Assembly (NCBI RefSeq): GCF_000948975.2
Contig: NZ_CP059735.1
Location: forward strand, 5,950,603-6,014,602
Length of the DNA: 64,000 nucleotides
DNA from: Thalassomonas actiniarum
GTDB taxonomy: Bacteria; Pseudomonadota; Gammaproteobacteria; Enterobacterales; Alteromonadaceae
Reading direction: 5' to 3'
Made by a program: the position numbers and the translations under genes. Of this stretch, positions 41,432 to 52,640 are shown one piece after another (the first letter of the stretch is position 1; each line of letters begins with the position of its first letter). The notes below the pieces were generated by a model, which was not told the origin of the DNA, ran no database searches, and worked only from the letters and a program-made list of their open reading frames with translations.

Positions 41432-41956
41432 ATGACAGACACGACTCAAGACTCAATACAAAACGCGACACTAGAAACCTTCCCCCGCGCCGGTTTTATG
41501 CGCCGCTTCGGCGGTTGGGTTTATGATGTGTTACTGTCAATTGCCGTGTATATGACCGCCGGGGCGATAAGCTTTTTAATCTTTGGCTTGCTGGTCAATT
41601 ACGGTATTTTGTCGATGCGGGGTCATGATCACCTGATTGACTTACAGCAAAGTTCTATTATCTACAGCGTATTGATTTATGGTTGGAACCTTGGTTGGGT
41701 GGCGTTTTTCTTTGTCTGGTTCTGGTCAAAGAGCGGCCAGACATTAGGCATGAAAGCCTGGCGTTTAAGGGTACAAAACCGGGATGGCAGCTTAATCAGT
41801 AAAAGAACCGCCATCAAGCGCTTGCTGCCGACCTTGTTAGGCTTAGGGAATATCTGGGTATTACTCGACGGAAAAAACAAATTAAGCCTGCAAGATAAGT
41901 TAACAGATACCGAAGTCGTCACCTTGTCTAAAGAAGCCAACAGAGGGCGCCTGTAA
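41432..41956 (+). CDS. RDD-family membrane protein
   Basis: Protein of 174 aa with the RDD start signature AGFMRRFGGWVYDVLLSIAV (Arg-Asp motif before TM1). Three to four TM segments are at about 29-50, 70-95 and 127-142, with the second conserved basic patch SKSGQTLGMKAWRLRVQNRD. RDD proteins are small inner-membrane proteins, some with Na+/H+ antiport activity; the substrate here is unknown. An RDD gene convergent to lptG is a common arrangement in related bacteria, so this marks the return to core genome after the island. Confidence 0.88.
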   Translation: MTDTTQDSIQNATLETFPRAGFMRRFGGWVYDVLLSIAVYMTAGAISFLIFGLLVNYGILSMRGHDHLIDLQQSSIIYSVLIYGWNLGWVAFFFVWFWSKSGQTLGMKAWRLRVQNRDGSLISKRTAIKRLLPTLLGLGNIWVLLDGKNKLSLQDKLTDTEVVTLSKEANRGRL

Positions 41957-42018
41957 TCTTGCCTGGATGAACTGCGCTGAATTGACCATTTCCACAGTTT
42001 TAAGCTTTAAGAATAAAA

Positions 42019-42053
42019 AACCTCAAGTGTTATAACAACACTTGAGGTTTTTT
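42019..42053. terminator. Bidirectional terminator between RDD gene and lptG
   Basis: The 13-bp stem aacctcaagtgtt/aacacttgaggtt with a 5-nt loop is followed by a run of T on the plus strand. A run of A precedes it, giving T on the minus strand. It serves both convergent genes. Confidence 0.9.
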
Positions 42054-42089
42054 AATGGCTTCTTATTAGTTTTCAGCCGCTACATCAGC

Positions 42090-43157
42090 TTAAGCGGCCC
42101 GTTTATTCATGAAAAACAGGGCAACCGTGATAAAGATCACACTCGGCATCATAGCCCCGAGTATCGGCGGGAACTGATATACCAGGCTCAAAGAACCAAG
42201 CACTTCATTACAGACAAAGAACAAGATCCCGGTACCAACCCCCATCATGATCCGCGCGCCCATAGACACAGAACGTAGCGGGCCGAAAATAAACGACAAT
42301 GCCACAAGTAACATTACCGCGACGGTTACCGGCTGCATCGCCTTACGCCAGAATGCCAGCAGATAACGGCTCTGATCCTGCTCATTGGCTTTAAGATAAT
42401 CCAGGTAATTGAGCAGGCCACGCACCGACAAAGACTCGGGTTTTACCGTCACCACACCAAGCTTTTCCGGGGTCAGGCTCGATTGCCAGCTCTGGGTTTC
42501 CGCTTTTTTCTGGGTAATTTGTTCGTCTTTGATACTGGTATCGACCACATTATTTAACTGCCAGGCTTTATCGACATACACGGCGCTTTCTGCCGACAGC
42601 CAGCTATCAAGTTTCAGCTGTTCGTTAAAGCGGTATACCTGCACCTTGTTAAGCCGTCCCTGATCTTCAACCTCGGTAATATGAACAAAATAGTCGCCGT
42701 CTTTGGCCCAGATGCCGTTTTTAGCCGAGATCAAACTGCCCCCGGATATCGCCTGGGCGCGAATTTCCCTGGCGGCGGCTTCACCGCTGGGTGCCAGCCA
42801 TTCGCCAACCGCCATGCTCACCACCACTAAGATCATCGCGGTTTTCATGACCGATTTGATTATATCCAGCCGGGAGAGCCCCGCCGCCTGCATCACCACC
42901 AATTCACTGTTGCTGGCGAGCATACCGATACCGATCAGGCCGCCGATCAGCGCCGCCATCGGGAAGAAGATTTCCACATCACGGGGAATAGCATACAGCA
43001 CATACAAAGCGGCATGGGCAAGGTCGTAATTGCCTTTGCCCACGCTTTTCATCTGCTCAACAAACTTGATGATACCGCTGACACTGACAAATACCGCCAG
43101 GGTAATAAAAGTGGTAGAGGTAATAATCCGGCCGATATACCAGTCAAGAATACGCAT
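42090..43157 (-). CDS. lptG: LPS export permease LptG
   Basis: Inner-membrane subunit of 355 aa of the LptB2FG ABC transporter, which extracts lipopolysaccharide from the inner membrane and passes it to LptC. TM1 (MRILDWYIGRIITSTTFITL) carries the usual start; further TMs cluster near 58-120 and 270-350. Between them is a periplasmic beta-jellyroll domain (about 130-260, AKDGDYFVHITEVEDQGRL). The coupling-helix region near FPMAALIGGLIGIGMLASNS and SELVVMQAAGLS is well conserved. The start codon shares one base with the lptF stop (TAATG), so the two are translationally coupled. Confidence 0.96.
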   Translation of the reverse strand: MRILDWYIGRIITSTTFITLAVFVSVSGIIKFVEQMKSVGKGNYDLAHAALYVLYAIPRDVEIFFPMAALIGGLIGIGMLASNSELVVMQAAGLSRLDIIKSVMKTAMILVVVSMAVGEWLAPSGEAAAREIRAQAISGGSLISAKNGIWAKDGDYFVHITEVEDQGRLNKVQVYRFNEQLKLDSWLSAESAVYVDKAWQLNNVVDTSIKDEQITQKKAETQSWQSSLTPEKLGVVTVKPESLSVRGLLNYLDYLKANEQDQSRYLLAFWRKAMQPVTVAVMLLVALSFIFGPLRSVSMGARIMMGVGTGILFFVCNEVLGSLSLVYQFPPILGAMMPSVIFITVALFFMNKRAA

Positions 43158-44299
43158 TATGCCGCTCCTTTTGTGGTATTGCTGCGGCCAACCCAGGGGA
43201 GTTTCGCCTTAATCTTCATGCCGCTGGTGCGGCTTTTAATCAGCAATAGCCAACCCAACAAAAACGCCAGCACATGTATCGGCCACAAGCCCAGGGTATG
43301 GGGCACAGATCCCCGCTCTATGCTGGAGCGAAGCGCAATCAGCAATAAGAAATAACCGAGGAACAACAACAGCGCCGGCATCATTTTACCGAATTTTCCC
43401 TGCCGGGGGTTTACCACACTTAGCGGCACGGCAATCAGGGTTAAGATTAAACAGGCAAACGGAAAGGCAATACGCCACTGGATCTGGGCACTGTATTCCG
43501 GCAAGTCCTGGCTCATTAAGGTTTTCAGGGGCAAGGCGTTTAATTTGCGCCTTTTGTGCTCTATTTCCTGCTCTTTGATCTGAATGTAATACTTGGAAAA
43601 CTCCACCGCACGGAATTGCCCCTGCTCAGCGTCGTTTTGATAACGTATGCCGTCTTCCAATACCAGGCGCTGCGAGCCGGTATCTTCTTCAATCACCTGG
43701 CCCTTGGCGGCATATACCAGGCTTGAATTGATAATGCTTTCACGGTTTTCGCCGTTATCCGGCAACTGGGCAACAAAGACTTTTTCCAGATTATTGCTGT
43801 CCCTGTCTTTATCATGGATAAACACCACCGCCTTGCCGTTACCGGTTTTTTGAAAACGCCCGGAAACCAGGGCACTTAATCCCGAGTCTGCCGCCAGCTC
43901 TTCTTTTACCTGATATTCATATTCCGCCGCCATAGGGGCCAGATACAGGGTAAACAAACCGGTCACCAGGGCGGTGATCAAACTCAGCACCAGGGTCACC
44001 CGCACGATATACCATTCACTGACACCGCAGGAATGTAACACCGTCATTTCGTTATCGGCATATATACGTCCGTATGCCAGCAATATGCCTAAAAATAAAC
44101 TCAGCGGCAGCAGCATACCCGCAAGGTCGGGTACTCTTAAGGCGATAAAAGTCATCACCAACTGACCGGGAATGCCCCCTTCAGATGCATCTCCGAGCAC
44201 CCGGACAAATTTCTGGCTGATAAAAATGGTCATCAGCACGAAAAAAACAGCAAGTTGAGTTTTGGCAACTTCCTTTAATAAATAACGAAAAATAATCAA
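43157..44299 (-). CDS. lptF: LPS export permease LptF
   Basis: Partner of LptG, 380 aa. It begins with MIIFRYLLKEVAKTQLAVFF and has TM clusters at about 10-120 and 275-360. The jellyroll domain lies at 140-260 (KTGNGKAVVFIHDKDRDSNN) and the motif SEWYIVRVTLVLS precedes TM3. The start is TTG at 44299 with GAGG 6 nt upstream, which is the only start giving the conserved N-terminus. It is divergent from pepA across 537 nt, the standard gammaproteobacterial arrangement. Confidence 0.96.
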   Translation of the reverse strand: MIIFRYLLKEVAKTQLAVFFVLMTIFISQKFVRVLGDASEGGIPGQLVMTFIALRVPDLAGMLLPLSLFLGILLAYGRIYADNEMTVLHSCGVSEWYIVRVTLVLSLITALVTGLFTLYLAPMAAEYEYQVKEELAADSGLSALVSGRFQKTGNGKAVVFIHDKDRDSNNLEKVFVAQLPDNGENRESIINSSLVYAAKGQVIEEDTGSQRLVLEDGIRYQNDAEQGQFRAVEFSKYYIQIKEQEIEHKRRKLNALPLKTLMSQDLPEYSAQIQWRIAFPFACLILTLIAVPLSVVNPRQGKFGKMMPALLLFLGYFLLLIALRSSIERGSVPHTLGLWPIHVLAFLLGWLLLIKSRTSGMKIKAKLPWVGRSNTTKGAA

Positions 44300-44836
44300 A
44301 TTGACCTCTAAACCCTCATTTGCCTGTTTGGCTCTTGCAACACTGCCGCGCTTTTACAGCCAAGTTAAATGTTCAAATAATCCGCCCCTGCTCTATCGGA
44401 AAAAGCCCGGGGAAAGTCTCAACAACGACTTAAAATTGGAAAATAACGATTATTTGAAATTGGCCTTTTTGCCACCGCTTTTTGTGGCTGAAATAATATG
44501 CCGTTATTTTGACTTAGATCCCACCCGTTTTCAACGATATGACTGCTTTTGTCTTTCATTGGCAGGCAATAAATCGTTAAAGAATATGACATAGACAGAG
44601 AATAACTTAGTTTTTTTCTGGCATAGCGTCGATTTTTCGGTAAACTGGTCGTTTTTATAAGTAATTAAAAGTTAACCTGCTTAGGTAAAACTGGCGGATC
44701 CGGTTATAATTATAGCCCTTAGCACGGCCGGTTTAATAGTAAACTTAGCTGTTAGTTACCTGTTTATTTATCAATATTAATAAGTTTAAGCCAATAATTT
44801 ATCTGGAAAACAGATGTTATTGCCAAAGGAGCCCCC
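44300..44836. other. Divergent promoter region lptF / pepA
   Basis: 537 nt with no convincing gene; a 97-codon plus-strand frame (44301-44594) has no ribosome site and no recognisable product. A perfect TATAAT at 44705-44710, preceded by GGT, could be the pepA -10, but the -35 at the proper distance (ttaggt) is poor. The pepA ribosome site AAGGAG is at 44826-44831. Confidence 0.45.
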
Positions 44837-46345
44837 ATGGAGTTCAGTGTAAAAAGCGGCAGCCCGGAAAAACAGCGCAGTGCCTGTATTGTTGTTGGCG
44901 TATTTGAACCACGTCGTCTTTCGGCTATAGCTGAACAACTTGATGAGATCAGCGAAGGATATATCAGCAATTTATTACGCCGTGGTGATCTCGAAGGAAA
45001 GTCAGGCCAGATGTTGTTGTTACATCACGTGCCGAATATCTTAAGCGAGCGGGTGTTATTAGTCGGTTGCGGTAAAGAGCGCGAGCTGGATGAACGCCAG
45101 TACCGCCAGATCATCAGCAAAACCATCAACACTTTAAATGAAACCGGCTCCATGGAAGCAGTCTGCTTCTTATCCGAACTGCATGTAAAAGGCCGCGATA
45201 CCTACTGGAAAGTACGCCAGGCGGTAGAGGCGACACAAGATTGCCTGTACAGCTTCAACAGCTTAAAAACCCGCAAAGAAGAGCCGCGTCGCCCGTTGCG
45301 TAAAATCGTCTTTAACGTGCCGACCCGCCGCGAATTGCCTATCGGTGAGCGCGCCATTAACCACGGCCTGGCGGTAGCAGCCGGTATCAATACCTGTAAA
45401 GACGTCGCCAATATGCCACCAAACATCTGTAACCCGGCCTATTTAGCCGACCAGGCGAAAAACCTGGAGAGCGAATACGACAAAGTCACTACCACAGTAG
45501 TTGATGAAGAAGAAATGGCGGAGTTGGGTATGGGTTCATACCTGGCCGTGGGCCGCGGCTCTGAAAACGAATCTTTGATGAGCATCATCAAATATGACGG
45601 CGCCGGTGACGACTCCAACCCGATTGTTTTAGTCGGTAAAGGCCTGACCTTTGACAGCGGCGGGATTTCCCTCAAGCCGGGCGAAGGCATGGACGAAATG
45701 AAATACGACATGGGCGGCGCCGCCGGTGTCTTAGGCGCCATGCACGCCCTGGCCGAGCTTGACCTGCCGATTAATGTTATCGGCGTACTGGCCGGCTGTG
45801 AAAACATGCCGGGCGGCAATGCCTACCGTCCGGGTGACGTACTCACCACCATGTCGGGACAAACGGTAGAAGTCCTCAATACCGATGCCGAAGGCCGTTT
45901 GGTATTATGTGACGCCTTAACCTACGTTGAGCGTTTCGACCCGGAAGCGGTTATTGATGTTGCCACCTTAACCGGCGCCTGTGTGATTGCCTTAGGTAAA
46001 CACGCCACCGGCTTACTTAGTACTCATAACCCGCTGGCCCATGAACTGCTCAACGCCTCGGATCAAAGTGGCGACCGCGCCTGGCGCCTGCCGTTATGGG
46101 ATGAGTACCAGGAGCAGCTGGAAAGCCCGTTTGCCGACTTCACCAACTTAGGTGGCCGTCCGGCCGGTACTATCACCGCCGCATGTTTCCTGGCGCGCTT
46201 TACCAAGAAATACCACTGGGCGCACCTGGACGTTGCCGGTACCGCATGGCGCAGTGGCGGTAAAGACAAAGGTTCCACCGGTCGTCCGGTCAGCATGTTA
46301 ACTCAGTTCTTGCTGAATCGTTCAGGTCAGGAACAAAGTGAATAA
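44837..46345 (+). CDS. pepA: Leucyl aminopeptidase PepA (M17)
   Basis: Cytosolic hexameric dinuclear-metal aminopeptidase of 502 aa, full length. Metal and catalytic residues are present: K268 and D273 in [12 protein letters not shown]280 in SLKPGEG, D291 in KYDMGGAAG, and D350, E352 and R354 in NTDAEGRL. In E. coli PepA also binds DNA in site-specific recombination and carAB control. It is divergent from lptF and upstream of holC, the usual order. The ATG has AAGGAG 8 nt upstream. Its last 22 codons are repeated immediately downstream (46359-46424) with the same amino acids but different synonymous codons. Confidence 0.97.
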   Translation: MEFSVKSGSPEKQRSACIVVGVFEPRRLSAIAEQLDEISEGYISNLLRRGDLEGKSGQMLLLHHVPNILSERVLLVGCGKERELDERQYRQIISKTINTLNETGSMEAVCFLSELHVKGRDTYWKVRQAVEATQDCLYSFNSLKTRKEEPRRPLRKIVFNVPTRRELPIGERAINHGLAVAAGINTCKDVANMPPNICNPAYLADQAKNLESEYDKVTTTVVDEEEMAELGMGSYLAVGRGSENESLMSIIKYDGAGDDSNPIVLVGKGLTFDSGGISLKPGEGMDEMKYDMGGAAGVLGAMHALAELDLPINVIGVLAGCENMPGGNAYRPGDVLTTMSGQTVEVLNTDAEGRLVLCDALTYVERFDPEAVIDVATLTGACVIALGKHATGLLSTHNPLAHELLNASDQSGDRAWRLPLWDEYQEQLESPFADFTNLGGRPAGTITAACFLARFTKKYHWAHLDVAGTAWRSGGKDKGSTGRPVSMLTQFLLNRSGQEQSE

Positions 46346-46424
46346 AGGGCTTTTAATCGGTCGTCCGGTCAGCATGCTAACCCAGTTCTTGCTGAACCGC
46401 TCCGGCCAGGAACAAAGCGAATAA
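46280..46424 (+). repeat. Tandem duplication of the pepA 3' end (46280-46345 and 46359-46424)
   Basis: Both 66-nt copies encode [21 protein letters not shown]-stop. They differ only at third codon positions, for example tta act versus cta acc, aat cgt tca ggt versus aac cgc tcc ggc, and agt versus agc. Copy 2 is cut off from pepA by the stop of copy 1 and a 13-nt spacer. It ends 4 nt before the holC ATG, which is where the pepA end would be expected ancestrally. Confidence 0.95.
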
Positions 46425-46428
46425 GTTT

Positions 46429-46896
46429 ATGCTGCAAACCCAGGTAACATTTTTATTATTAAACGAAGACTCGGATAATACCGATACTTTGTTTCATGCC
46501 TGCATCCAGGCAGCGAAATGTTACCGCCGTAACCAGCGGGTGTTTATTTACACCAGCGACCGGGAGCAAGCCCTGGCAATAGATGAGCTGCTCTGGGGTT
46601 TTGATCCCGACAGCTTTGTCCCTCACAACCTTATTGGTGAGGGGCCAAAGAACGGCGCCGCGGTAGAGATAAGTTGGCAAGCGCCTACTAACCGCCGAGC
46701 CGTTTTAATTAATTTAACCAGCACAGTGCCAAACTTTGCTAATCAGTTTTCACATATCATAGATTTTGTCCCGGCGGACGAAGAGCAAAAGCAGCAGGCG
46801 CGTGACCGTTTCCGCACCTGTCGCCAATGGGGATTCCAGGTTGATACCCAACCTGCCCCGGCCGCCAGTGAGGCAAAACATGTTATTAAAAATTAA
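46429..46896 (+). CDS. holC: DNA polymerase III chi subunit HolC
   Basis: Accessory clamp-loader subunit of 155 aa that links the replisome to SSB through the psi subunit. The sequence has the HolC features: [20 protein letters not shown] near 24-43, [16 protein letters not shown] at 53-68, and an ISWQ / AVLINLT core followed by [20 protein letters not shown] at 123-142. It sits between pepA and valS as in most gammaproteobacteria. The sequence just upstream of its ATG is the duplicated pepA tail, and no strong ribosome site is visible, so coupling to pepA translation may have been altered. Confidence 0.95.
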   Translation: MLQTQVTFLLLNEDSDNTDTLFHACIQAAKCYRRNQRVFIYTSDREQALAIDELLWGFDPDSFVPHNLIGEGPKNGAAVEISWQAPTNRRAVLINLTSTVPNFANQFSHIIDFVPADEEQKQQARDRFRTCRQWGFQVDTQPAPAASEAKHVIKN

Positions 46897-46907
46897 GTAC
46901 TAGTCTG

Positions 46908-49787
46908 ATGGAAAAAACGTTTAACCCCTCCGATATCGAACAATCTCTTTACCAGAGCTGGGAAGAGAAAGGTTATTTTAGCCCTACCGGCGAAGGCGAC
47001 AGCTATAGCATTGCCATACCACCGCCAAATGTCACCGGTAGCCTGCATATGGGTCATGCTTTCCAGCAAACCATTATGGATACCCTGATCCGCTACCAGC
47101 GTATGCAAGGTAAAAACACCTTGTGGCAAACGGGTTGTGACCATGCCGGTATCGCTACCCAGATGGTGGTTGAACGTAAAATTGCTGCCGAAGAAGATAA
47201 AACCCGTCACGACTACGGCCGTGAAGCCTTTATCGATAAGGTTTGGGAATGGAAGGCCGAGTCCGGCGGCACCATTGGCAAACAGATGCGCCGTTTAGGC
47301 AACTCCATCGACTGGACCCGTGAACGTTTCACCATGGACGAAGGCATGTCGGAAGCGGTACAGGAAGTCTTTGTTCGTTTGTTTGAAGACGACTTAATCT
47401 ATCGCGGTAAGCGTCTGGTTAACTGGGATCCTAAATTCCATACCGCCATTTCCGACTTGGAAGTGGAAAACAAAGATAAAAAAGGCCATATGTGGCACTT
47501 GCGTTATCCTTTGGCCGACGGCGCCAAAACCGCCGAAGGTAAAGACTATTTAGTGGTTGCTACCACACGTCCGGAAACCATGTTAGGTGATACCGGGGTT
47601 GCGGTAAACCCGAATGACGAACGTTATAAAGACCTGATCGGCAAACATGTATTATTGCCGCTGGTCAACCGTTTAATTCCTATCGTCGGTGATGACCATG
47701 CCGATATGGAAAAAGGCACCGGCTGTGTGAAAATCACCCCGGCTCACGACTTTAACGATAACGAAGTCGGTAAGCGTCATAACTTACCTTTAATTAATAT
47801 CTTAGATATTAATGCCGCCATCTTGCCACAAGCAGAAGTTTACGACACTAAAGGTGAACCAAGCGACGCCTACGACACCGCCTTGCCAGAAGCCTTTGCC
47901 GGCTTAGATCGTTTTGTTGCCCGTAAGGCAATCGTTGATCAATTCGAAAACTTAGGGTTATTGGTAGAAGTTAAAGATCACGACTTAGTAGCCCCTTACG
48001 GTGACCGCTCAGGCGTGATCATCGAGCCGCTATTAACCGACCAGTGGTATGTGCGCGTTGAAAAACTGGCAGGTCCCGCCGTTGATGCGGTTAAAGACGG
48101 CCAAATCGAATTCGTGCCTAAGCAATACGAAAACCTCTATTACTCCTGGATGCGCGATATCCAGGACTGGTGTATTTCCCGCCAGCTGTGGTGGGGACAC
48201 AGAATACCCGCCTGGTATGATAACCAGGGCAAGGTCTATGTTGGCCGCACCGAAGCAGAAGTACGCGAGAAACACAATATAGAACCCCTGGTACCACTGA
48301 GACAAGACGACGACGTACTTGATACCTGGTTCTCTTCCGCCCTGTGGACTTTCTCCACCTTAGGCTGGCCGGAGCAAACCGACGATTTGAAAACCTTCCA
48401 TCCTACCGATGTGCTGGTAACGGGTTTCGATATCATCTTCTTCTGGGTTGCCCGCATGATCATGATGACCATGCATTTCAACAAAGATGAAAACGGCAAA
48501 CCTCAGGTACCCTTTAAAAAGATTTATATGACAGGTTTGATCCGTGATGACGACGGTCAGAAGATGTCAAAATCTAAAGGTAATGTGCTTGATCCGTTGG
48601 ATATGATCGACGGAATCTCGCTGGAAGGCCTGTTGGAAAAACGCACCGGCAACATGATGCAGCCGAAACTGGCGGCAAAAATTGCCAAGGCGACCAAGAA
48701 ACAATTCCCTGACGGCATTGAAGCCCACGGCACCGATGCTTTGCGTTTCACCCTGACCTCACTGGCCTCTACCGGTCGTGATATCAACTGGGATATGAAA
48801 CGCCTGGACGGTTACCGCAACTTCTGCAACAAATTATGGAATGCCAGCCGTTACGTGCTGATGAACACCGAAGAGCAGGATTGTGGCCGCTCTTTATCAG
48901 GCAAAGACGGCGAAATGGAATTATCGCTGGCAGATCGCTGGATCACCGGCCAATTCCAGCAAACCATTAAAACCGTACATGAAGCCTTTGAGAACTTCCG
49001 TTTTGACCAGGCCTCACAGGCGTTATATGAGTTCACCTGGAACCAGTTCTGTGACTGGTACCTGGAGCTGACTAAACCTGTACTGTTCAACGGCAGCGAA
49101 GCCCAGCAACGTGGTACCCGTCATACCCTGGTGAATATCCTGGAGCAACTGCTTCGCTTGATGCACCCGATCATGCCTTATATCACGGAAACCATCTGGC
49201 AACGTGTCGTGCCGTTGACGGATTTCGCCGAGCAAGCCGGTAAAGGCACCGACAGCATCATGATCCAAAGTTTCCCGCAGTTTGATGCCGCGTTATGCGA
49301 TCAAACCGCCATCGACGATTTGGAGTGGGTGAAGCAGTTTATTGTTGCCATACGTAATATCCGCGGCGAAATGGATATCTCGCCAAGCAAGCCGTTGCCG
49401 GTATTTTTGAAAAACGTCGATGCCGACGACCGACGCCGCCTTGATGAGAACAAGCCGTTCTTAAGCGCCCTGGCAAAACTTGACAGCATTGACGTATTAG
49501 CCAGCGACGATAACGGCCCGGCTTCTGCTACCGCCGTTATCGGCGCCATGACGGTGATGATCCCTATGGCGGGTAATATCGACAAAGACGCCGAACTGGC
49601 CCGCTTAAGCAAAGCCGTTGAAAAGCTTACCAAAGACGTTGAACGTGTCCGCGGTAAGCTCAGCAATGAAAACTTTGTCAGCAAAGCGCCGGAAGCGGTG
49701 ATTAACAAGGAAAAGGAAAAACTCGCCGATGCCGAGTCAACCTTAGCAAAAATGCTTGAACAAAAAGAGCAGATTGCCGCCATGTAA
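46908..49787 (+). CDS. valS: Valyl-tRNA synthetase
   Basis: Class I aminoacyl-tRNA synthetase of 959 aa that charges tRNA-Val. HIGH motif HMGH at 47-50 within [12 protein letters not shown], editing domain with [17 protein letters not shown] near 220-236, and KMSKS at 552-556. The C-terminal coiled coil (about 890-955, [20 protein letters not shown]) is typical of ValRS. It starts 11 nt after holC in the conserved pepA-holC-valS order and ends at a bidirectional terminator. Nothing unusual. Confidence 0.98.
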   Translation: MEKTFNPSDIEQSLYQSWEEKGYFSPTGEGDSYSIAIPPPNVTGSLHMGHAFQQTIMDTLIRYQRMQGKNTLWQTGCDHAGIATQMVVERKIAAEEDKTRHDYGREAFIDKVWEWKAESGGTIGKQMRRLGNSIDWTRERFTMDEGMSEAVQEVFVRLFEDDLIYRGKRLVNWDPKFHTAISDLEVENKDKKGHMWHLRYPLADGAKTAEGKDYLVVATTRPETMLGDTGVAVNPNDERYKDLIGKHVLLPLVNRLIPIVGDDHADMEKGTGCVKITPAHDFNDNEVGKRHNLPLINILDINAAILPQAEVYDTKGEPSDAYDTALPEAFAGLDRFVARKAIVDQFENLGLLVEVKDHDLVAPYGDRSGVIIEPLLTDQWYVRVEKLAGPAVDAVKDGQIEFVPKQYENLYYSWMRDIQDWCISRQLWWGHRIPAWYDNQGKVYVGRTEAEVREKHNIEPLVPLRQDDDVLDTWFSSALWTFSTLGWPEQTDDLKTFHPTDVLVTGFDIIFFWVARMIMMTMHFNKDENGKPQVPFKKIYMTGLIRDDDGQKMSKSKGNVLDPLDMIDGISLEGLLEKRTGNMMQPKLAAKIAKATKKQFPDGIEAHGTDALRFTLTSLASTGRDINWDMKRLDGYRNFCNKLWNASRYVLMNTEEQDCGRSLSGKDGEMELSLADRWITGQFQQTIKTVHEAFENFRFDQASQALYEFTWNQFCDWYLELTKPVLFNGSEAQQRGTRHTLVNILEQLLRLMHPIMPYITETIWQRVVPLTDFAEQAGKGTDSIMIQSFPQFDAALCDQTAIDDLEWVKQFIVAIRNIRGEMDISPSKPLPVFLKNVDADDRRRLDENKPFLSALAKLDSIDVLASDDNGPASATAVIGAMTVMIPMAGNIDKDAELARLSKAVEKLTKDVERVRGKLSNENFVSKAPEAVINKEKEKLADAESTLAKMLEQKEQIAAM

Positions 49788-49804
49788 ATCAAGCTTCATC
49801 ATAG

Positions 49805-49832
49805 AAAAAGCCGCATAATTGCGGCTTTTTTT
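49805..49832. terminator. Bidirectional terminator between valS and chemoreceptor 2
   Basis: The stem aaaaagccgca/tgcggctttttt with a loop of a few bases gives a T-run on both strands. It serves valS (stop 49787) and the convergent chemoreceptor (stop 49872). Confidence 0.92.
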
Positions 49833-49871
49833 ATCTGTGTACTAAGCGTTAAGCAAAACAGCATTTTGCCT

Positions 49872-51890
49872 TTAAATCATCGCCAGGAGCTTCGCAGAGC
49901 GGTCGCTGGTATCCTGGGTAACTGTCTCCGACAATTCAACCACATTGCCTACCCCCGTTTGTACCTCCTGGGTAATACTGGAAACCATATCGGCATTTTG
50001 GGCAATTTCAGCAGTAGTCATGGTCTGCTGCTCGGCAGTGGCTGCTATGGCCTGTATCTTGGCCACCACTTCATCGACGCTGGTAATAATATCTCCCAGT
50101 GAGCCGGCTGCCTTATTGGACATCTCAACGCCATTTTCAATTTCACCGCCGCTTTCATTGATCAATACCACGGCATTGTCGGTTTCCTTGCGCATGGTGT
50201 CTATGGCAGTTTCTACTTCAACCGTTGCACTCGTGGTACGGCTGGCCAACTGACGCACCTCATCCGCCACCACGGCAAAGCCCCGTCCCTGCTCTCCCGC
50301 CCGGGCCGCTTCAATCGCGGCATTAAGGGCCAATAGATTGGTTTGATCGGCAATCCCCCGGATAACATTGAGAATTTCTTCTATTTCCTTACTGTGCTTG
50401 CTCACAGTGGCAATAGCGTTGGCACTGTTATCAAAAGCCACCTTAATGGCCTCCATATGGATTAAGGTCTGCCTGACAATATCCCCGCCGGATTGCGCCA
50501 ACCTGGCCGCGTCCGAAGCGCTTTGTGAAGCATCATTGCAGTTACCGGATACTTCCACCGACGAAGTGGAAAGCTCTTCGATGGCTGCAGCAATTTGTGC
50601 CATCTGTCCCACCTGATCTTCAATGCTTGAGGCCATATTCCGATTGGCGCTGGAAATCTTATCGGTGCCCTTGGAAGCATCCACCATGGAGTTTGCCGTT
50701 TGCTTTACCAGTGACTTTAGGGACGCGGACATTTTATTGACCGCAACCGTTAAGTTTGCCAATTCATCCTGCCCTTTAATGGCCAAATCTTCCCCCGTCA
50801 TATCACCATCGGCAATCTTATCCGCACGCCCTAAAATCACCGCTAACCTTTGCAGCAAGTCCTTGCTAAAGACCAACGCACAGATAATACCTATGACCAG
50901 AGAAACCAAAGTAAGGACAATTAAACTGGTTTTTAATGCCTGTACCAGCTCGGCAGCTTCCTCGGCATCTGTTTGCAGCAGCTGATCCTGGGAAGCTTTC
51001 ATTTCATCCAACAGGGTAAGGATCTTTTGCGCTGCGGGAGCCGCTTTGGTGCCCAGCCAGTAATTGGCCTGATTCCAGTCAGGGGCGCTACGCAGGGCAA
51101 ACATATTGGCAGGCAAAGGACTGAACTGCTGCCGTGTCTGCAAAAAAGTTTGCCAGTGACCACGTTGCGTATCGGTGAATAACTCCAGCTGGCTGCTGTT
51201 GATGGTATTCACCCTGGCCTCGTTCACTTGCCACCTGGCATTAAAACTATCACGGAACTTTTCGTTCCCGGATAACAGATAGGCCCGGATATCTGCCAAC
51301 CCTATGGCAAAAGAACCCCGGGTATCGGCCAGGTTCTTCAACAAGTTTTTACGCGCCGTTGTCGCCTTTAACTCCGACTCTTCATCTATGATTGCCGTGA
51401 TACTGGTCAGCATAATTTCAGCTTTAGGGGCCGCCTGACCCAGCAATAAATCATAGGCGGGAATATTTTCGCTGGCATGGGCAATATCTTCAATTTCCTG
51501 CTGGGCCTGTTTAAAAACCGTCAGTTCTTGTCTGATACCCTGCAAACGCTTTACATTTGCGGGCACAGTCCAGTTTTTGGCCAATTGCTGAAACTGCTTT
51601 ATCGATGACTCTATTGTTTGCCAAGATTTAGCACGGGCATTACGCATTAAATCAGCTTTGGCCGGGTCCTTACCCAAAATCATATAACCGCGTAATGCCG
51701 CCAGGGAGGTATTGATACCATTAGTGACATCCTTACCCAATAAAACCGTTTTCATCCTTAAATTAACCACTTGATGCTGGATTTTTTCATTATCAAGTAC
51801 CAAGGTATAGGTCACACCACCAGAGACAATCATCAAAAACAATATTACGCCAAAAGACAAACCTAACTTTTTACCTATTGTTAATTTCAT
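49872..51890 (-). CDS. Methyl-accepting chemotaxis protein with HBM-type sensor (copy 2)
   Basis: Chemoreceptor of 672 aa, exactly the same length as the one at 27798-29816 and alignable without gaps. The signalling half is almost unchanged. Substitutions gather in the periplasmic sensor, for example [17 protein letters not shown] versus [17 protein letters not shown], and [14 protein letters not shown] versus [14 protein letters not shown]. Layout: TM1 9-30, helical sensor 35-315, TM2 317-337, HAMP, hairpin [20 protein letters not shown]. This pattern fits a duplicated receptor whose ligand specificity may be diverging. Its leader is also shared with copy 1. Confidence 0.93.
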   Translation of the reverse strand: MKLTIGKKLGLSFGVILFLMIVSGGVTYTLVLDNEKIQHQVVNLRMKTVLLGKDVTNGINTSLAALRGYMILGKDPAKADLMRNARAKSWQTIESSIKQFQQLAKNWTVPANVKRLQGIRQELTVFKQAQQEIEDIAHASENIPAYDLLLGQAAPKAEIMLTSITAIIDEESELKATTARKNLLKNLADTRGSFAIGLADIRAYLLSGNEKFRDSFNARWQVNEARVNTINSSQLELFTDTQRGHWQTFLQTRQQFSPLPANMFALRSAPDWNQANYWLGTKAAPAAQKILTLLDEMKASQDQLLQTDAEEAAELVQALKTSLIVLTLVSLVIGIICALVFSKDLLQRLAVILGRADKIADGDMTGEDLAIKGQDELANLTVAVNKMSASLKSLVKQTANSMVDASKGTDKISSANRNMASSIEDQVGQMAQIAAAIEELSTSSVEVSGNCNDASQSASDAARLAQSGGDIVRQTLIHMEAIKVAFDNSANAIATVSKHSKEIEEILNVIRGIADQTNLLALNAAIEAARAGEQGRGFAVVADEVRQLASRTTSATVEVETAIDTMRKETDNAVVLINESGGEIENGVEMSNKAAGSLGDIITSVDEVVAKIQAIAATAEQQTMTTAEIAQNADMVSSITQEVQTGVGNVVELSETVTQDTSDRSAKLLAMI

Positions 51891-52004
51891 ATATTTCTCA
51901 ACCTGTTATCTATGCCAATTAAAAACCGACAAACTTTATTATCAAATATACAACTCGGATTAATTCGATTATGAACTCGTTCCCTCTGCTTTACTTTCCT
52001 GCTC
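51891..52004 (-). promoter_or_regulatory. Leader of chemoreceptor 2, shared with copy 1
   Basis: Read on the minus strand it contains gagcaggaaa, agaggg, atccgagttgta, ttgata, taaagttt and aacaggttga, in the same order as 27685-27797. A flagellar-type promoter is possible (taaagttt, then gcatagataa about 16 nt later) but not certain. Confidence 0.5.
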
Positions 52005-52640
52005 GAACTCATAAATTATAGCAAGCAAATTTTTACCCACAGAAAAAACCACAAGAAAAACACTTAAAAAACAATAAACTAGAAGAAATCAACTTCAGCC
52101 CGGCATAAGCAAAAAAACCACCACCTTACAATAAGCAACTGAAAATTATGAACAAAATTGACAATAACTATGGTTGACCAGCAAGCATGCGCAAGACGAA
52201 AAAATGAATAGATAAATGGTTAACCCTGATTCAAATCAGATAGCAGGTATAGTGACAAAACATTGGGCATACAGGAAAAAAGAGAAAACAGATCCGGCAT
52301 GCACTGACTTTCATCAAAATCAAAATAAAATCCCCCATTTTTACCGGCTGTTTTATCGCTGAAGAATTAACCAAAATTTTAGATGAAACATCAGGCAAAA
52401 ATTCAGAAAAATCCTGACCGCCCGGTCAACATACCCCGCGTTTTATCTGGCTTACAGAGACTTTATTGTTAAAAAACATGACACTGTAATAGCCCTGAGA
52501 TAGCGGGCAAACAGAGATCAGACCAGGAAAAACCAGTTAAGTTCCATCCGCCAGCTAAGATAAATCAGCAATTACAAAGCAAAACGTTAATTAACTACCG
52601 ATAAATTATTGAATTTTTTTCTAAATTAGTAGGGATTATT
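52005..52640. other. Intergenic, nothing recognised
   Basis: About 640 AT-rich bases between the chemoreceptor leader and the cold-shock leader. No open frame with coding character, no tRNA, no clear hairpin. Confidence 0.5.

Noticed and set aside
44301-44594. 97-codon plus-strand frame between lptF and pepA
   Set aside because: Starts two bases from the lptF start on the opposite strand, no Shine-Dalgarno, no family resemblance; the region is a divergent promoter.
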